DNA of 64,000 nt from Selenomonadaceae bacterium (GCA_017535925.1 JAFXTD010000020.1:20930-84929), one strand, 5' to 3'; shown: positions 41,505 to 50,504, counted from the stretch's first letter. Translations and numbers: made by a program. Notes: generated from the letters alone by a model not told the origin.

Positions 41505-42392
41505 TCACACTTTCTCGTTAGTATTTTTGCCGAAGAGTCCGCTGGGTTTAATCAGCAAAACCAAAATCAAAATCGCGAAGGCAGCTGCGTCTCTGAAGGT
41601 GGAAGAGATAAAGCCGGAAACCAAAGCTTCGACGACGCCCAAAACAATTCCGCCGACGACTGCGCCCGGTAAAATTCCGATACCGCCCAAAACAGCCGCA
41701 ACGAACGCCTTCAAGCCGGGCATGATTCCCATGAGCGGGTCAATCGTGTTGTAGTAGACGCCGACCAAAACACCCGCCGCCGCCGCCAATGCCGAGCCGA
41801 TACAAAACGTCATTGAAATAACTTTATCCGAATCGACGCCCATAAGTTGAGCGGTCTCCGTGTCGAAGCTTGCCGCCCGCATTGCCTTGCCCAGCTTTGT
41901 CTTTTGAACAATGTAAGTCAGCAACGCCATGAGCACGATTGTAATTCCGAAAATCAAAAGCTGTTGCCCGTTGACAATGAAACCGCCCAAATTGAATGAA
42001 ATGTTCGGCATGACTTCGGGGAAAGTGCGCGGCGTCGGTGTCACGAAATACATGCTTGTGTATTCAAGGAAGAATGACACGCCGATTGCCGTTATCAGCA
42101 GAGAAATTCGCGGCGCATGACGCAGAGGCTTATAGGCAATTCGCTCGACCAACATGCCCAGACACGCCGTCAACGCCATTGAAATTAAAAGTGCGGGGAA
42201 AATCGGCAAGCCTCCGAATGTGACCGCCGCGAAGCCGATATACGCGCCGACCATGTAAACGTCGCCGTGTGCGAAGTTTATCAACTTTATAATGCCGTAA
42301 ATCATCGTGTAGCCCAAGGCAATCAGCGCGTAGATACTGCCGAGGCTCACGCCGTTTATCAACTGCTGAACGAGTTGATGGATAAAGTCCAT
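41505..42392 (-). CDS. livH: Branched-chain amino acid permease LivH
   Basis: The 295-residue permease has about eight helices and LivH motifs: GVSLGSIYALIALGYTMIYGIIKLINFAHGDVYM at the N-terminus, LGKAMRAASFDTETAQLMGVDSDKVI as the coupling loop. Its SD (AGGAGG) is buried in a hairpin directly followed by a T7 run and the ATG, which suggests control of entry into the permease part of the operon. The GT9 gene lies upstream, between it and livK. Confidence 0.94.
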   Translation of the reverse strand: MDFIHQLVQQLINGVSLGSIYALIALGYTMIYGIIKLINFAHGDVYMVGAYIGFAAVTFGGLPIFPALLISMALTACLGMLVERIAYKPLRHAPRISLLITAIGVSFFLEYTSMYFVTPTPRTFPEVMPNISFNLGGFIVNGQQLLIFGITIVLMALLTYIVQKTKLGKAMRAASFDTETAQLMGVDSDKVISMTFCIGSALAAAAGVLVGVYYNTIDPLMGIMPGLKAFVAAVLGGIGILPGAVVGGIVLGVVEALVSGFISSTFRDAAAFAILILVLLIKPSGLFGKNTNEKV

Positions 42393-42463
42393 AAAAAAAC
42401 CTCCTCGATAGTTTTCAAGGAGGATTTTAACTTTTTAAAACGATATTGTCACGCTTTATTTTT
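42389..42463 (-). promoter_or_regulatory. SD-sequestering hairpin ahead of livH (repeat copy 1)
   Basis: On the minus strand CCTCCTTGA (42415-42423) pairs with TCGAGGAGG (42400-42408), loop of six, then T7 and the livH ATG. The stem hides the SD and has the shape of an intrinsic terminator. The whole 75-base segment is repeated at 43501-43576. Confidence 0.72.
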
Positions 42464-43504
42464 CAAGTAGTTGCAAGTGACTTCGCAAACCGCCTGCGGC
42501 GTGTGGCTCAACATGCAAGGCGGTTCTTTGGCTCCCAATACACAAGCCCGATAATCGAAACTGCCATCTTTTAAAACGCACATGCAAGGATAACATATGT
42601 CAGAAGCTAAATTTATGTTTCTAAGATATGAATAATAATGGATGCTCGTATAACCGAAAAGCACCAAACATTTCGTACCTAAAGCCGTCGCCAAATGAAT
42701 CAAGCCGCCCTCACAACCGACGTGTAAGAGACTGTTTGCCAAAATATGTTTAGTGAGTTCCAAATTCACGCCGAGATAATGATGGTCAGCATTATCTATT
42801 TTCATATCCCCCCCACCTATTTGAACGATTTCGATTTGCGGCATTCGTTTTTTCATACGCGAAACGTATTCAACGAGGCATCTCATCGGCCATGCTTTTG
42901 CTTTAGGTAAACCGAAACGGCTGATATCCGAATAAATCGTGATGTATTTATCGAGCTTGAGCGCGTCGAATTGCGGCTTGAATTCGGGCAGGAGAGGAAT
43001 GTTAATCTTGTCGTCTCGAATCGGAAGAGCTTCGTTACAAGATAAAAACCATGACCAATTCTTATTCAAAATTCTGGACATTGTCAAGTTACGTAAAATT
43101 GACAGTTCCAAGTTGTGATTATTTCTTTTATTGTGCTTGTCTATTTCAATGGCACTCTTCAGAAGAACCGATGACATTTCTTGTAGTCTTTGAACGTTTA
43201 CCCAATTTAAAACAACAGTAATACTTCCCGAAACACTTAGAGCCAAATCGTATTGCTTAAAAATATTTTGGGATTTTTCGTCAAGCGTAAGTATGAGATT
43301 TAAGTTTTTACTGTCTGTGTAAAAAGACTCGATGAATATCTTATTAATTTCCTCCACACAAAACACATCAATAATACAATTTGGTTCAAGTTCAACCAGT
43401 GCATTGAAAACTTTTTTTGCCATGATGCAATCGCCCAAGCCGTTCGTTAATACAAAGGCAATCGATACTTCGTCTGACTCGAAAGCAAATTTTTTGTTGT
43501 CCAT
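42449..43504 (-). CDS. GT9 family (heptosyltransferase-like) glycosyltransferase
   Basis: The roughly 351-residue protein follows the GT9 pattern: LTNGLGDCIMAKKVFNALVELEPN at the N-terminus and the donor-site half with HILANSLLHVGCEGGLIHLATALGTKCLVLFG near residue 270. GT9 enzymes add heptose or similar sugars to lipid A cores or glycans. A cysteine-rich end (CYPCMCVLKDG..CVLG) is notable. It sits between livK and livH and is bounded by 75-base direct repeats, so it looks like an inserted cassette. Base composition is lower in GC than the liv genes. A G7 run lies in the codons for GGG (42808-42814). Confidence 0.8.
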   Translation of the reverse strand: MDNKKFAFESDEVSIAFVLTNGLGDCIMAKKVFNALVELEPNCIIDVFCVEEINKIFIESFYTDSKNLNLILTLDEKSQNIFKQYDLALSVSGSITVVLNWVNVQRLQEMSSVLLKSAIEIDKHNKRNNHNLELSILRNLTMSRILNKNWSWFLSCNEALPIRDDKINIPLLPEFKPQFDALKLDKYITIYSDISRFGLPKAKAWPMRCLVEYVSRMKKRMPQIEIVQIGGGDMKIDNADHHYLGVNLELTKHILANSLLHVGCEGGLIHLATALGTKCLVLFGYTSIHYYSYLRNINLASDICYPCMCVLKDGSFDYRACVLGAKEPPCMLSHTPQAVCEVTCNYLKNKA

Positions 43505-43576
43505 AAAAAAATCCTCCTTGATAATTTTCAAGGAGGATTTTAACTTTTTACGGCGATATTGTCACGCTTTATTTTT
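43501..43576 (-). promoter_or_regulatory. SD-sequestering hairpin ahead of the GT9 gene (repeat copy 2)
   Basis: On the minus strand a perfect 14-bp stem (43528-43541 with 43508-43521), six-base loop, is followed by T residues and the ATG at 43504. The AGGAGG is inside the stem. It is a direct repeat of 42389-42463. Confidence 0.75.
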
Positions 43577-43612
43577 ATTGAAACTTACTTTGCACAAACC
43601 GGCGAATAAAGT

Positions 43613-44818
43613 TTAACCTTCGGGAGCGATTTTTGCGCGGAGTTCACGCATGCCGTCTTTGGTCTCGATAACGACAATGCCTTTAATCGGGTTGTGCGTT
43701 GAAGCGTCCATTGTGATTGTGCCGGTGCCGACTTTCAAATCTTTAATTGTTTCAATGTTGTCGCGAATTTTTTGTCCGTCGTCGCCGCCGCGTTCAATGG
43801 CGTTGATTAACATTTTGCCTGCGTCGTAGCCGAGAGCCGCGAAGACGTTCGGGTCTGCTTTGTATTCTTCCTTGTAAGCTTTGATGAAGTCTTGAACTTC
43901 GGCATCGCCTTCAAAGTAGTGCGTGCAGAAGAAAGTATTGTTGAGAGCGTCCTTGCCGGCGATGTCGATAACTTTGCTGTCGTCCCAGCCGTCGGTGCCC
44001 AAAATCGCGGAGGTTATTCCCAGTTCGCGAGCCTGCTTGACGATTTTGCCGACTTCTTCATAATAGGCGGGAACAAAGATAACGTCTGCATTGGCGGTTT
44101 GAATTTTTGTCAAGGCAGCTTTGAAGTCTTGGTCTTTGGCGAGGAAAGCCTCTTCCATTACGACTTTGCCGCCTTCCGCCTCAAATTTCTCTTTGAAAAT
44201 TTTTCCCAAGCTCTTGGAATAATCGGAGCTGGAATCAAGGTAGAGCACGGCGGTTTTAGCATTTAAATCTTTTGCGGCGAATTGAGCCATGACTTCACTC
44301 TGTTGCGGGTCAATGAAACAAGCGCGGAAAATAAATTCTTTAACCTTTCCGTTCTCGACAGTCACGTCGGGATTGGTCGCGGCGGGTCCGATAACCGGGA
44401 CTTTGTTGTCAGTTGCAACTTGCGATTCGGCGATAACGTTAGCCGTGACTGCAGGACCCACAAGCGCAACAACTTTATCGTCGGAAATTAATTTGGTCGC
44501 TGCGTTGACGGCTTCTGCCGCTTCGGATTTTGCGTCAGCCTCGACGATTTTAATTTTCTTGCCGTTAATGCCGCCCGCGTCGTTGATTTCTTTAATCGCA
44601 AGCTTGAGACCGTTGTTGGCGTTCGCGCCGTATTGAGCAACGTTACCCGTCAACTCGAAGTTCGCGCCGATGACAATCTCGTCGCCGGCAGGTTTATCGC
44701 CGCCGCCCGAAGAGCCGCCTGCAGAATCTCCGCCGCCGCAGCCCGTGAACAATGCGCTCGCCAAGATGCCGCAAGCAATCATAGATGCCAATTTGAATTT
44801 CTTTTTTGAGAAGAACAA
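43613..44818 (-). CDS. livK: Branched-chain amino acid-binding lipoprotein LivK
   Basis: About 401 residues with a lipoprotein signal (lipobox LFTGC near residue 30) and a glycine/serine linker. The binding domain has the LivJ/K pattern: IVIGANFELTGNVAQYGANANNGLKLAIKEINDAGGINGKKI and VALVGPAVTANVIAESQVA, then ALGYDAGKMLINAIERGG. It captures Leu/Ile/Val for LivHMGF. TTG 44818 has GGAGGG at eight bases and gives a normal lipoprotein signal, so I prefer it to ATG 44887, which would start in the promoter. It is the first gene of the liv transcript. Confidence 0.93.
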   Translation of the reverse strand: MFFSKKKFKLASMIACGILASALFTGCGGGDSAGGSSGGGDKPAGDEIVIGANFELTGNVAQYGANANNGLKLAIKEINDAGGINGKKIKIVEADAKSEAAEAVNAATKLISDDKVVALVGPAVTANVIAESQVATDNKVPVIGPAATNPDVTVENGKVKEFIFRACFIDPQQSEVMAQFAAKDLNAKTAVLYLDSSSDYSKSLGKIFKEKFEAEGGKVVMEEAFLAKDQDFKAALTKIQTANADVIFVPAYYEEVGKIVKQARELGITSAILGTDGWDDSKVIDIAGKDALNNTFFCTHYFEGDAEVQDFIKAYKEEYKADPNVFAALGYDAGKMLINAIERGGDDGQKIRDNIETIKDLKVGTGTITMDASTHNPIKGIVVIETKDGMRELRAKIAPEG

Positions 44819-44866
44819 ACTACTCACCCTCCGAAAAAAATTTATGACGTTGAAAACTTCGGCGCA

Positions 44867-44895
44867 AGTATATTTTAAAGCCGTCAAAACGTCAA
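44867..44895 (-). promoter_or_regulatory. Sigma70-type promoter of livK
   Basis: On the minus strand TTGACG (44890-44895), a 17-base spacer and TATACT (44867-44872) precede livK. The -35 box lies only nine bases from the MITE-like repeat. Confidence 0.7.
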
Positions 44896-44903
44896 GTAGG
44901 AAC

Positions 44904-45121
44904 TAGGGGTTGTTGATAAATTAAATCGTCGGTTCCGATTAAGCGTTTCAATGATTTTTATTTTTAAATCTACTTTTCTTTTGCGATGCCCAAAAGAAAA
45001 GTAGCAAAAGAAAAGGGCGTTAGTCCGGCGGATGAACATCCTGTTCATATCGCCGGCGGCCGTCATCCATGACGGCCGGGCACTCACCAACCGTTGCTTT
45101 TGAATTTACCAACACACCCTA
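44904..45121. repeat. MITE-like repeat, complete copy B (about 218 bp)
   Basis: The ends are imperfect inverted repeats: CTAGGGGTTGTTGATAAATT at the left, and the reverse complement of the right end begins CTAGGGTGTGTTGGTAAATT. Inside are a GGCCGTCATCCATGACGGCC palindrome and the AAAGAAAAG...CTTTTCTTT inverted segment. Copies lie at 59400-59618 (opposite orientation) and, truncated, at 22745. There is no reading frame; it fills most of the 353-base gap between livK and the adenine deaminase gene. Confidence 0.8.
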
Positions 45122-45126
45122 GTAAA

Positions 45127-45174
45127 TAGGAACCGGGAAGTAGTAGGGATTAGTGAACCGGTTCCCGGTTCCTA
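45127..45174. repeat. Fold-back heptamer element at the 3' end of ade
   Basis: TAGGAACCGGGAA (45127-45139) and TTCCCGGTTCCTA (45162-45174) are perfect 13-base inverted repeats. The stop codon of the adenine deaminase gene (TAG) is the end of this element. Confidence 0.8.
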
Positions 45175-46911
45175 ATTTACTTCAATCGGAATGAAATTGA
45201 ACGAGGCATAGTCGAAGAGTCCGCGCGCCGTCAATTTTATTTCGGGAATGACGGGCAACGACATGAAAGTTAAAGTCATGACCGGTTCGACGCTTTGACT
45301 GATTCCCAATTCGGCGTGGGCTTTTTCGTGAAGAGTGTCAAGTTTTTCTTTGAGTTCCTCGCCGCTCAATTCGCTCATCAATCCGCCAATCGGCAACGCT
45401 ATCGACGCAATGACGGAGCCGCCTTTGACCAAGACCATGCCACCTTCCATTTTTATCAGAGCTTCGACTGCTCGGAAAATTTCTTCGTTGTTGACGCCCG
45501 CCGCGATTATGTTGTGAGAATCGTGAGCAACCGAAACTGCAATCGCACCGCATTTAATTCCGTAGCCGCTCAAAAGTCCCAAGCCGACCTTGCCCGTTTC
45601 GTGGTGGCGTTCGATAACAGCAACTTTGCAAATGTCTTGCGCGGTGTCGAAAATAAAATCGCCTGACTCGTCGCGCTTGACTTCGGCGAAAATTTTTTTC
45701 GTGACGACGCCGCCCGGCTCAATTCCAATCACGTTGACTTTGCCGCTCGTCAAATTCATTTTCAATCTGTCGACGGAAAAATTTTTAACCTTGACGGAAC
45801 CGCGAACGCTTGAAATATCGGCGGGAAAAATTTCGGGCAAATATTTTCCGTCCTCTGCAACGAGTTCGCCGCCTATCCAAACTTTATCAACGCGGAAATT
45901 TTTCAAGTCGTCAAGCAAAACCAAATCTGCGCGAGCACCGATTTTAATCGCGCCTCTGTCGTGAAGTCGGAAAGCTTCGGCAACATTTATCGTCGCCATT
46001 TGAATCGCGGTTATCGGGTTAAGTCCTTCTTCAACGCAAAGCCGCAAGCTGCTCTCCATGTGTCCGTGTTCGAGAATCGTCTTGGGTTGCCTGTCGTCCG
46101 AACAAAGCAAAACGCGCCGACTGTTCGCGGGCGTCACTCCTCTAATCAAATTTTTCAAATCGTGACAAGCCGAGCCCTCGCGAATCAAAACGTACATGCC
46201 CTTCGCAATTCTCTCGTGCATTTCGTCAAGCGTGCGGCATTCGTGGTCGCCGACGATCTCCACACTCATGTAGGCGTTGAGTTCCTTGCCCGTGACGAGC
46301 GGCACATGACCGTCAATCAGCTTGCACAGGTTCTTCGCCAAAAGAATTTTATCCAAAACTTTTTCATCGCAGTTGATTATGCCGGGCGCGTTCATGAATT
46401 CGCCGAGCCCGAAAATATTTTTTTCGAACATAAGCTCCCACATGTCTTTCGCTTCAATGATTGCTCCCGCGTCTTCAAAAGGCGTGCACGGAACGCAACC
46501 GGGCATGGCATAAATTATGTTGAGCCTCGTTTTTTCGGCGGCGTCAAGCATGTAACGCAAGCCCTTGAGTCCGCAGACGTTTGCAATTTCGTGAGGGTCG
46601 GCAACAATCGAAGTCGTGCCGCAAGGAACGATTATCCTGCCGAGCTGTTCGGGGCTTATGTAAGAGGATTCGATATGAATGTGCGCGTCGATAAAACCGG
46701 GCGCGAGAAATTTTCCTTGAGCGTCAAAAATTTTTTCGCCGTCGTATTCCGTCTTGCCCATGCCGATAATTTTTCCGCCACTGACAGCGATTTCGCCCGA
46801 ATAAATTTCTCCGCTCAAGACGTTGACTATTTTGCAATTCTTTATGACGAGGTCGGCTTTGATTCTGCCCGCCGCCGCCTCAATTAAATTTTTCAATTCA
46901 GTTTTCGTCAT
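45172..46911 (-). CDS. ade: Adenine deaminase
   Basis: The 579-residue amidohydrolase converts adenine to hypoxanthine. It shows GFIDAHIHIESSYISPEQ (metal His near residues 76-80), the ADPHEIANVCG segment, GHVPLVTG and CSDDRQPKTILEHGHMESSLR, all typical of the Ade/YerA family, and has the usual family length. It starts nine bases after the purine permease gene, so uptake and deamination of purines are one operon. Its last codon and stop are contributed by a fold-back repeat. Confidence 0.93.
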   Translation of the reverse strand: MTKTELKNLIEAAAGRIKADLVIKNCKIVNVLSGEIYSGEIAVSGGKIIGMGKTEYDGEKIFDAQGKFLAPGFIDAHIHIESSYISPEQLGRIIVPCGTTSIVADPHEIANVCGLKGLRYMLDAAEKTRLNIIYAMPGCVPCTPFEDAGAIIEAKDMWELMFEKNIFGLGEFMNAPGIINCDEKVLDKILLAKNLCKLIDGHVPLVTGKELNAYMSVEIVGDHECRTLDEMHERIAKGMYVLIREGSACHDLKNLIRGVTPANSRRVLLCSDDRQPKTILEHGHMESSLRLCVEEGLNPITAIQMATINVAEAFRLHDRGAIKIGARADLVLLDDLKNFRVDKVWIGGELVAEDGKYLPEIFPADISSVRGSVKVKNFSVDRLKMNLTSGKVNVIGIEPGGVVTKKIFAEVKRDESGDFIFDTAQDICKVAVIERHHETGKVGLGLLSGYGIKCGAIAVSVAHDSHNIIAAGVNNEEIFRAVEALIKMEGGMVLVKGGSVIASIALPIGGLMSELSGEELKEKLDTLHEKAHAELGISQSVEPVMTLTFMSLPVIPEIKLTARGLFDYASFNFIPIEVN

Positions 46912-46920
46912 GATAAATCC

Positions 46921-48282
46921 TCACAGCAATGCATACTTCAAGATAAACAGAACCGTCAAGATATACATAAGCGGCGTAACATCTTTGCTCTTGCCGGAAA
47001 AGATATGCAACAGCGTGTAGCTTATGACGCCGAAGCAAATTCCTTCCGAAATCGAATACATGAACGCCATAGAGAAAATCGTTATGTAAGCGGGCACAGC
47101 CGTAAGAACATCGCTTGTCCAATTAATTTTTGAAACTTGTTGCATCATGAGGAAGCCGACGATTATCAGCGCGGGAGCCGTAGCAAACGCAGGTATCGCC
47201 AAGAAAATCGGTGAGAAGAACAACGCCAAGAGAAATAATGTGCCCGCAGTCAAGGCAGTCAAACCGGTCTTGCCGCCCTCCGCTATGCCCGCAGAAGATT
47301 CAACAAAAGTCGTTATCGTCGACGTGCCCAAGAGCGAGCCTGCAGTTGTCCCGATTGCGTCCGTCAACAAAACTTGTTTGACTTTCGGGAGCTTGCCGTT
47401 TTCGTCGAGGAGATTCGCTTTCGAGGCGCAACCTATGACCGTGCCGATTGTGTCGAATAAGTCGACGAAGAGAAAAGCCATCAATATCGAGAAGAATTCA
47501 AACGAGAAAACCGAGCTGAAGTCAACTTGCATGAAAGTCGGCTCAAGCGAGGCAGGCATTGAAATTATTCCGTTCGGAAAGAGACTGAAGAAACCTTTTT
47601 CGGGATCGGGAACGTAAAGCCCGATTGCTTGGCAAATCATGCCGAGCCCCCACGTTGCGATTATCCCGAACAGCACCGAGCCTTTAACGTCTTTTATCAA
47701 AAGAAAAGCCGTTATCAGCAGACCAATCAGCGCGAGCAAAACCGTTATGCCTTCCGATTGAAACATGCCGCCTTCGACCGAGTGCTTGAAGGAATACAGC
47801 GTGACGAGCGTTGGACCCTCAACGACGATGTGCGCGTTTTGCAAGCCTATAAAGCTTATGAAAAGCCCTATGCCGACCGAGACCGCTATCTTCAGCGAGG
47901 GAGGTATCGCATTAAAAATTGCCTCGCGGATGTTCACCAGCGACAAAAAAATAAAAATGAGACCTTCAACAAAGATAGCGGCAAGTGCCTGCTCCCAAGT
48001 GTAGCCCATTCCTATAACAACCGTATACGAAAAATATGCATTCAACCCCATACCTGACGAAAGTACGAACGGCATATTCGCATAAGTTGCCATTAAAAAG
48101 GTTGCGAACGCAGAAGCCAGAGCCGTCGCCGTAAATATTGCTCCGGTGTCCATACCCGACGCCCCTAATACGAGCGGATTTACCGCGAGTATATAGCTGA
48201 CGGTTACAAACGTTGTAATTCCGGCTACAATTTCCGTTTGTATATCGGTGCCGCGTTCTTTTAGTTCAAAAAATTTTTCCAT
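46921..48282 (-). CDS. AzgA/PbuG-like purine permease
   Basis: The roughly 453-residue permease has 12 or more helices. The N-terminus MEKFFELKERGTDIQTEIVAGITTFVTVSYILAVNPL and the segment DLFDTIGTVIGCASKANLLDENG are diagnostic for the AzgA/PbuG (adenine, guanine, hypoxanthine) branch of NCS2-type transporters. ATG 48282 has SD AAAGGAG; the longer frame has no support. It is first in an operon with adenine deaminase, from a clear promoter. I looked for a purine riboswitch in the leader and saw none. Confidence 0.92.
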   Translation of the reverse strand: MEKFFELKERGTDIQTEIVAGITTFVTVSYILAVNPLVLGASGMDTGAIFTATALASAFATFLMATYANMPFVLSSGMGLNAYFSYTVVIGMGYTWEQALAAIFVEGLIFIFLSLVNIREAIFNAIPPSLKIAVSVGIGLFISFIGLQNAHIVVEGPTLVTLYSFKHSVEGGMFQSEGITVLLALIGLLITAFLLIKDVKGSVLFGIIATWGLGMICQAIGLYVPDPEKGFFSLFPNGIISMPASLEPTFMQVDFSSVFSFEFFSILMAFLFVDLFDTIGTVIGCASKANLLDENGKLPKVKQVLLTDAIGTTAGSLLGTSTITTFVESSAGIAEGGKTGLTALTAGTLFLLALFFSPIFLAIPAFATAPALIIVGFLMMQQVSKINWTSDVLTAVPAYITIFSMAFMYSISEGICFGVISYTLLHIFSGKSKDVTPLMYILTVLFILKYALL

Positions 48283-48316
48283 AGTGAGCTCCTTTCCGAA
48301 GCAAGATTTGAAAAGG

Positions 48317-48345
48317 ATTTTACACGAAAAATTTTTCTGCGTCAA
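48317..48345 (-). promoter_or_regulatory. Promoter of the purine permease-ade operon
   Basis: TTGACG, a 17-base spacer and TAAAAT on the minus strand, 35 bases before ATG 48282. It stands back to back with a nearly identical promoter on the other strand. Confidence 0.72.
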
Positions 48346-48362
48346 AAAATCTTTGTGCTTTG

Positions 48363-48391
48363 TTGACGAAAAAAGCTCCGTCGTGTAAACT
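48363..48391 (+). promoter_or_regulatory. Promoter of the GIY-YIG gene
   Basis: TTGACG, a 17-base spacer and TAAACT on the plus strand, 100 bases before ATG 48491. The spacer ends TCGTG just like that of the divergent promoter. Confidence 0.65.
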
Positions 48392-48490
48392 TGAATCGAT
48401 ACAAAACAATCCAAACCACACGGCAGAGCCATATTCCGATTTTGATTCTAACATGCTCACGCCGTGCTGTCAACGAAAGGAGAAATTCTT

Positions 48491-49063
48491 ATGTACGGTG
48501 TTATCTACAAAATCACGAACAAGATTAACGGCAAGAGCTATGTTGGTAAAACGACGACACCGCTCAAACAGCGATTGGCTTCTCACAAATGCGCCGATAC
48601 CGTTATCGGTAAGGCAATTCGCAAGTTCGGTTGGAAAAATTTTTCCGTCGAAGTGCTGGAAGAATGCGACACGAAAGAACAACTCAACGAGCGCGAAATT
48701 TTTTGGATTGCCGCGCTTAACTGCAAAACCCCGAACGGATACAATCGCTCGGACGGAGGCGACGAACCGACAGGATATGTTTGTTCGGATGAAACGCGAG
48801 CAAAACTTTCTGCGGCGCATAAAGGAAAAAGTTTAACGGAAGCGACGCGAAGGAAACTTCTTTCCATTGCAAGCCGTGCCAAAACTTCCTACAAGAATTT
48901 AATCGCCGAAATGGAAAACTTGGCAAATCATTTGGGTATTACGAAAGAAGCTGTTTCTGCCAAAATGCGCGGCAAGCAGAATTTCACAAAAGAACAGGTC
49001 GCAAAACTCGTGGAGATTTTTGACAAGCCGATTGAATATTTGATTGAACGCGACGACGATTGA
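48491..49063 (+). CDS. GIY-YIG endonuclease with NUMOD3 and C-terminal HTH
   Basis: The 190-residue protein begins with a GIY-YIG nuclease (MYGVIYKITNKINGKSYVGKT, residues 1-21, with the catalytic Arg in LKQRLASHK and Glu near residue 62). It continues with a NUMOD3 DNA-binding repeat (SDETRAKLSAAHKGKSLTEATRRKL) and ends in an XRE-like helix-turn-helix (LANHLGITKEAVSAKMRGKQNFTKEQVAKLVEIF). This is the plan of a free-standing homing endonuclease. ATG 48491 has SD AAAGGAGA. A decayed relative lies at 56342. It is on the edge of the accessory zone. Confidence 0.85.
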   Translation: MYGVIYKITNKINGKSYVGKTTTPLKQRLASHKCADTVIGKAIRKFGWKNFSVEVLEECDTKEQLNEREIFWIAALNCKTPNGYNRSDGGDEPTGYVCSDETRAKLSAAHKGKSLTEATRRKLLSIASRAKTSYKNLIAEMENLANHLGITKEAVSAKMRGKQNFTKEQVAKLVEIFDKPIEYLIERDDD

Positions 49064-49096
49064 ACCTGCTCAAGAAATATTTTCGACGCGACGACC

Positions 49097-49864
49097 TTAC
49101 GCTTTTTCAAGCTTGCGTTCGCAAAAAGTCACGGGCATTAAGTCAAGCTCTTGAACAAAATCCAAAGCGTGTTCAAAATAATTTCCGACCGCCGAGACTT
49201 TGTGGGCGTCCGAACCGATTGTGACGAATCGCCCGCCGAGAGCGCGATATTTTTTATAAACCGGCACAAGCTCCTCTATTGCGCGGGTGCTGTAAAATCT
49301 TCGCGTGTTAAGTTCCAAAACTTTTTCGCGTTCGACGATAATCCTCAAGACCTCGTCAATTTCTTTTTTGAAAGTGGGATAATCAATTTCGGGATTGTCG
49401 TAGGGCGCGGCGCGGCAAATGTAATCGATATGCCCGGCGGCGTCGAAGTCGGCAACCGAAAATTCTTCCGCCATTTGCTCAAAATATTTTTTGTAAGCCG
49501 TCGCCTTGTCCTTGCCGGCGTAGAAATCGGGATAGTAAATGTCGAAGTCGTCGACAAGATGAATCGAACCGATAACGAAATCAAAATCAGCCGCCGCGAT
49601 AAAATTTTCGTTGGCAGAGCGCGCAAATTTCCTCAAGCCGACCTCGACACCGAGCCGAACGCTTGACCCGCGAAAATTTTTGTAAACGCTCATGTATTCG
49701 GTCGCGTCGAAAGAAAAATCTTTGCCGCCAAGAGCCAAGCCGTAATCGAAATGCTCCGTGAACACTACGCCCAAATTTAAACTCTTCGCTTCGGCAATCG
49801 CGTCCTCTGCCGCCATTTGAGAATCCGCAGAAAATTTCGTGTGCATGTGTGAATCAAAAATCAT
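49097..49864 (-). CDS. PHP-domain histidinol-phosphatase-like protein (HisK/HisJ type)
   Basis: The 255-residue protein has PHP metal motifs: DSHMHTKFSADS (residues 4-15), FTEHFDYG, GSIHLVDDFD, AGHIDYI and GSDAHKVSAVG. This matches HisJ/HisK histidinol-phosphate phosphatases. PHP phosphatases with other substrates share the layout. No other his gene is next to it; hisIE is 13 kb away. SD GGAGG precedes ATG 49864. Confidence 0.83.
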   Translation of the reverse strand: MIFDSHMHTKFSADSQMAAEDAIAEAKSLNLGVVFTEHFDYGLALGGKDFSFDATEYMSVYKNFRGSSVRLGVEVGLRKFARSANENFIAAADFDFVIGSIHLVDDFDIYYPDFYAGKDKATAYKKYFEQMAEEFSVADFDAAGHIDYICRAAPYDNPEIDYPTFKKEIDEVLRIIVEREKVLELNTRRFYSTRAIEELVPVYKKYRALGGRFVTIGSDAHKVSAVGNYFEHALDFVQELDLMPVTFCERKLEKA

Positions 49865-49877
49865 TTATCAAACCTCC

Positions 49878-50250
49878 TCAAAGCAACTTTATCCATGATG
49901 AAAATCTGTTCTTCGTTTTATCGGGAACATCTTCAATAATTGTGAATTGACTGTAATGCTTGCCGTTTTTATATCCTTCCAAATTTGGGCGCTTATTCCA
50001 CGACCAACTATAATGTCCGGCGTTATAAAGTTTGGTTTCTACTTCAAAAATTCTGAGCGTTCGCAAGTTCCGACGCTTCGCATGAAATGGCGATAAAGGA
50101 TTGGCATATTTCTTCCGCTGATAAGTCGAACTCGCTTTTGAGATAAATTACCCTTAACCCGGCTGACCATGCGCAATTTCCAAAAGTAACATCATCCAAC
50201 CCAACGACGGATGGCTTCCACTGCGCACCTATGGCTTTCTTTGCCGACAA
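49878..50250 (-). pseudogene. Broken gene beside the methyltransferase remnant (possible restriction enzyme)
   Basis: Two overlapping short frames (50044-50250 and 49878-50066) appear to be one disrupted protein: ...EICQSFIAISCEASELANAQN continues in the other frame as FEVETKLYNAGHYSWSWNKRPN and ends IKLL. The junction is near 50050. Upstream, 50251-50404 holds another open stretch (starting MTSAEIARFVVPYG) interrupted by stops. The position directly after a C5 methyltransferase suggests a partner restriction endonuclease, but I recognise no nuclease motif. Confidence 0.5.
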
Positions 50251-50504
50251 TGGTTACCGAGAGGATACGGCGGATTTTTACCTGTGTCAGATTTGGGAGC
50301 CATAAAAATCATTTCGCGAGCTAGCGCCTCTATCATTGGGACGGCTACTGCCCTTGCCGTAAGGAACAACGAACCTTGCAATCTCTGCGCTCGTCATTTA
50401 TTAATATGTAATTGGCGGAAGCACCTGATATTCGTGCGGAGTCACAGATTTTGAAACATTTTCATGTGATATATAAGGCTTCGGAAAAAATCGCGAGGTG
50501 CGAA

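Noticed and set aside
48283..48490. Purine riboswitch ahead of the purine permease
   Set aside because: A short ATATGG is present, but the conserved core loops and pairing of the purine aptamer cannot be built.
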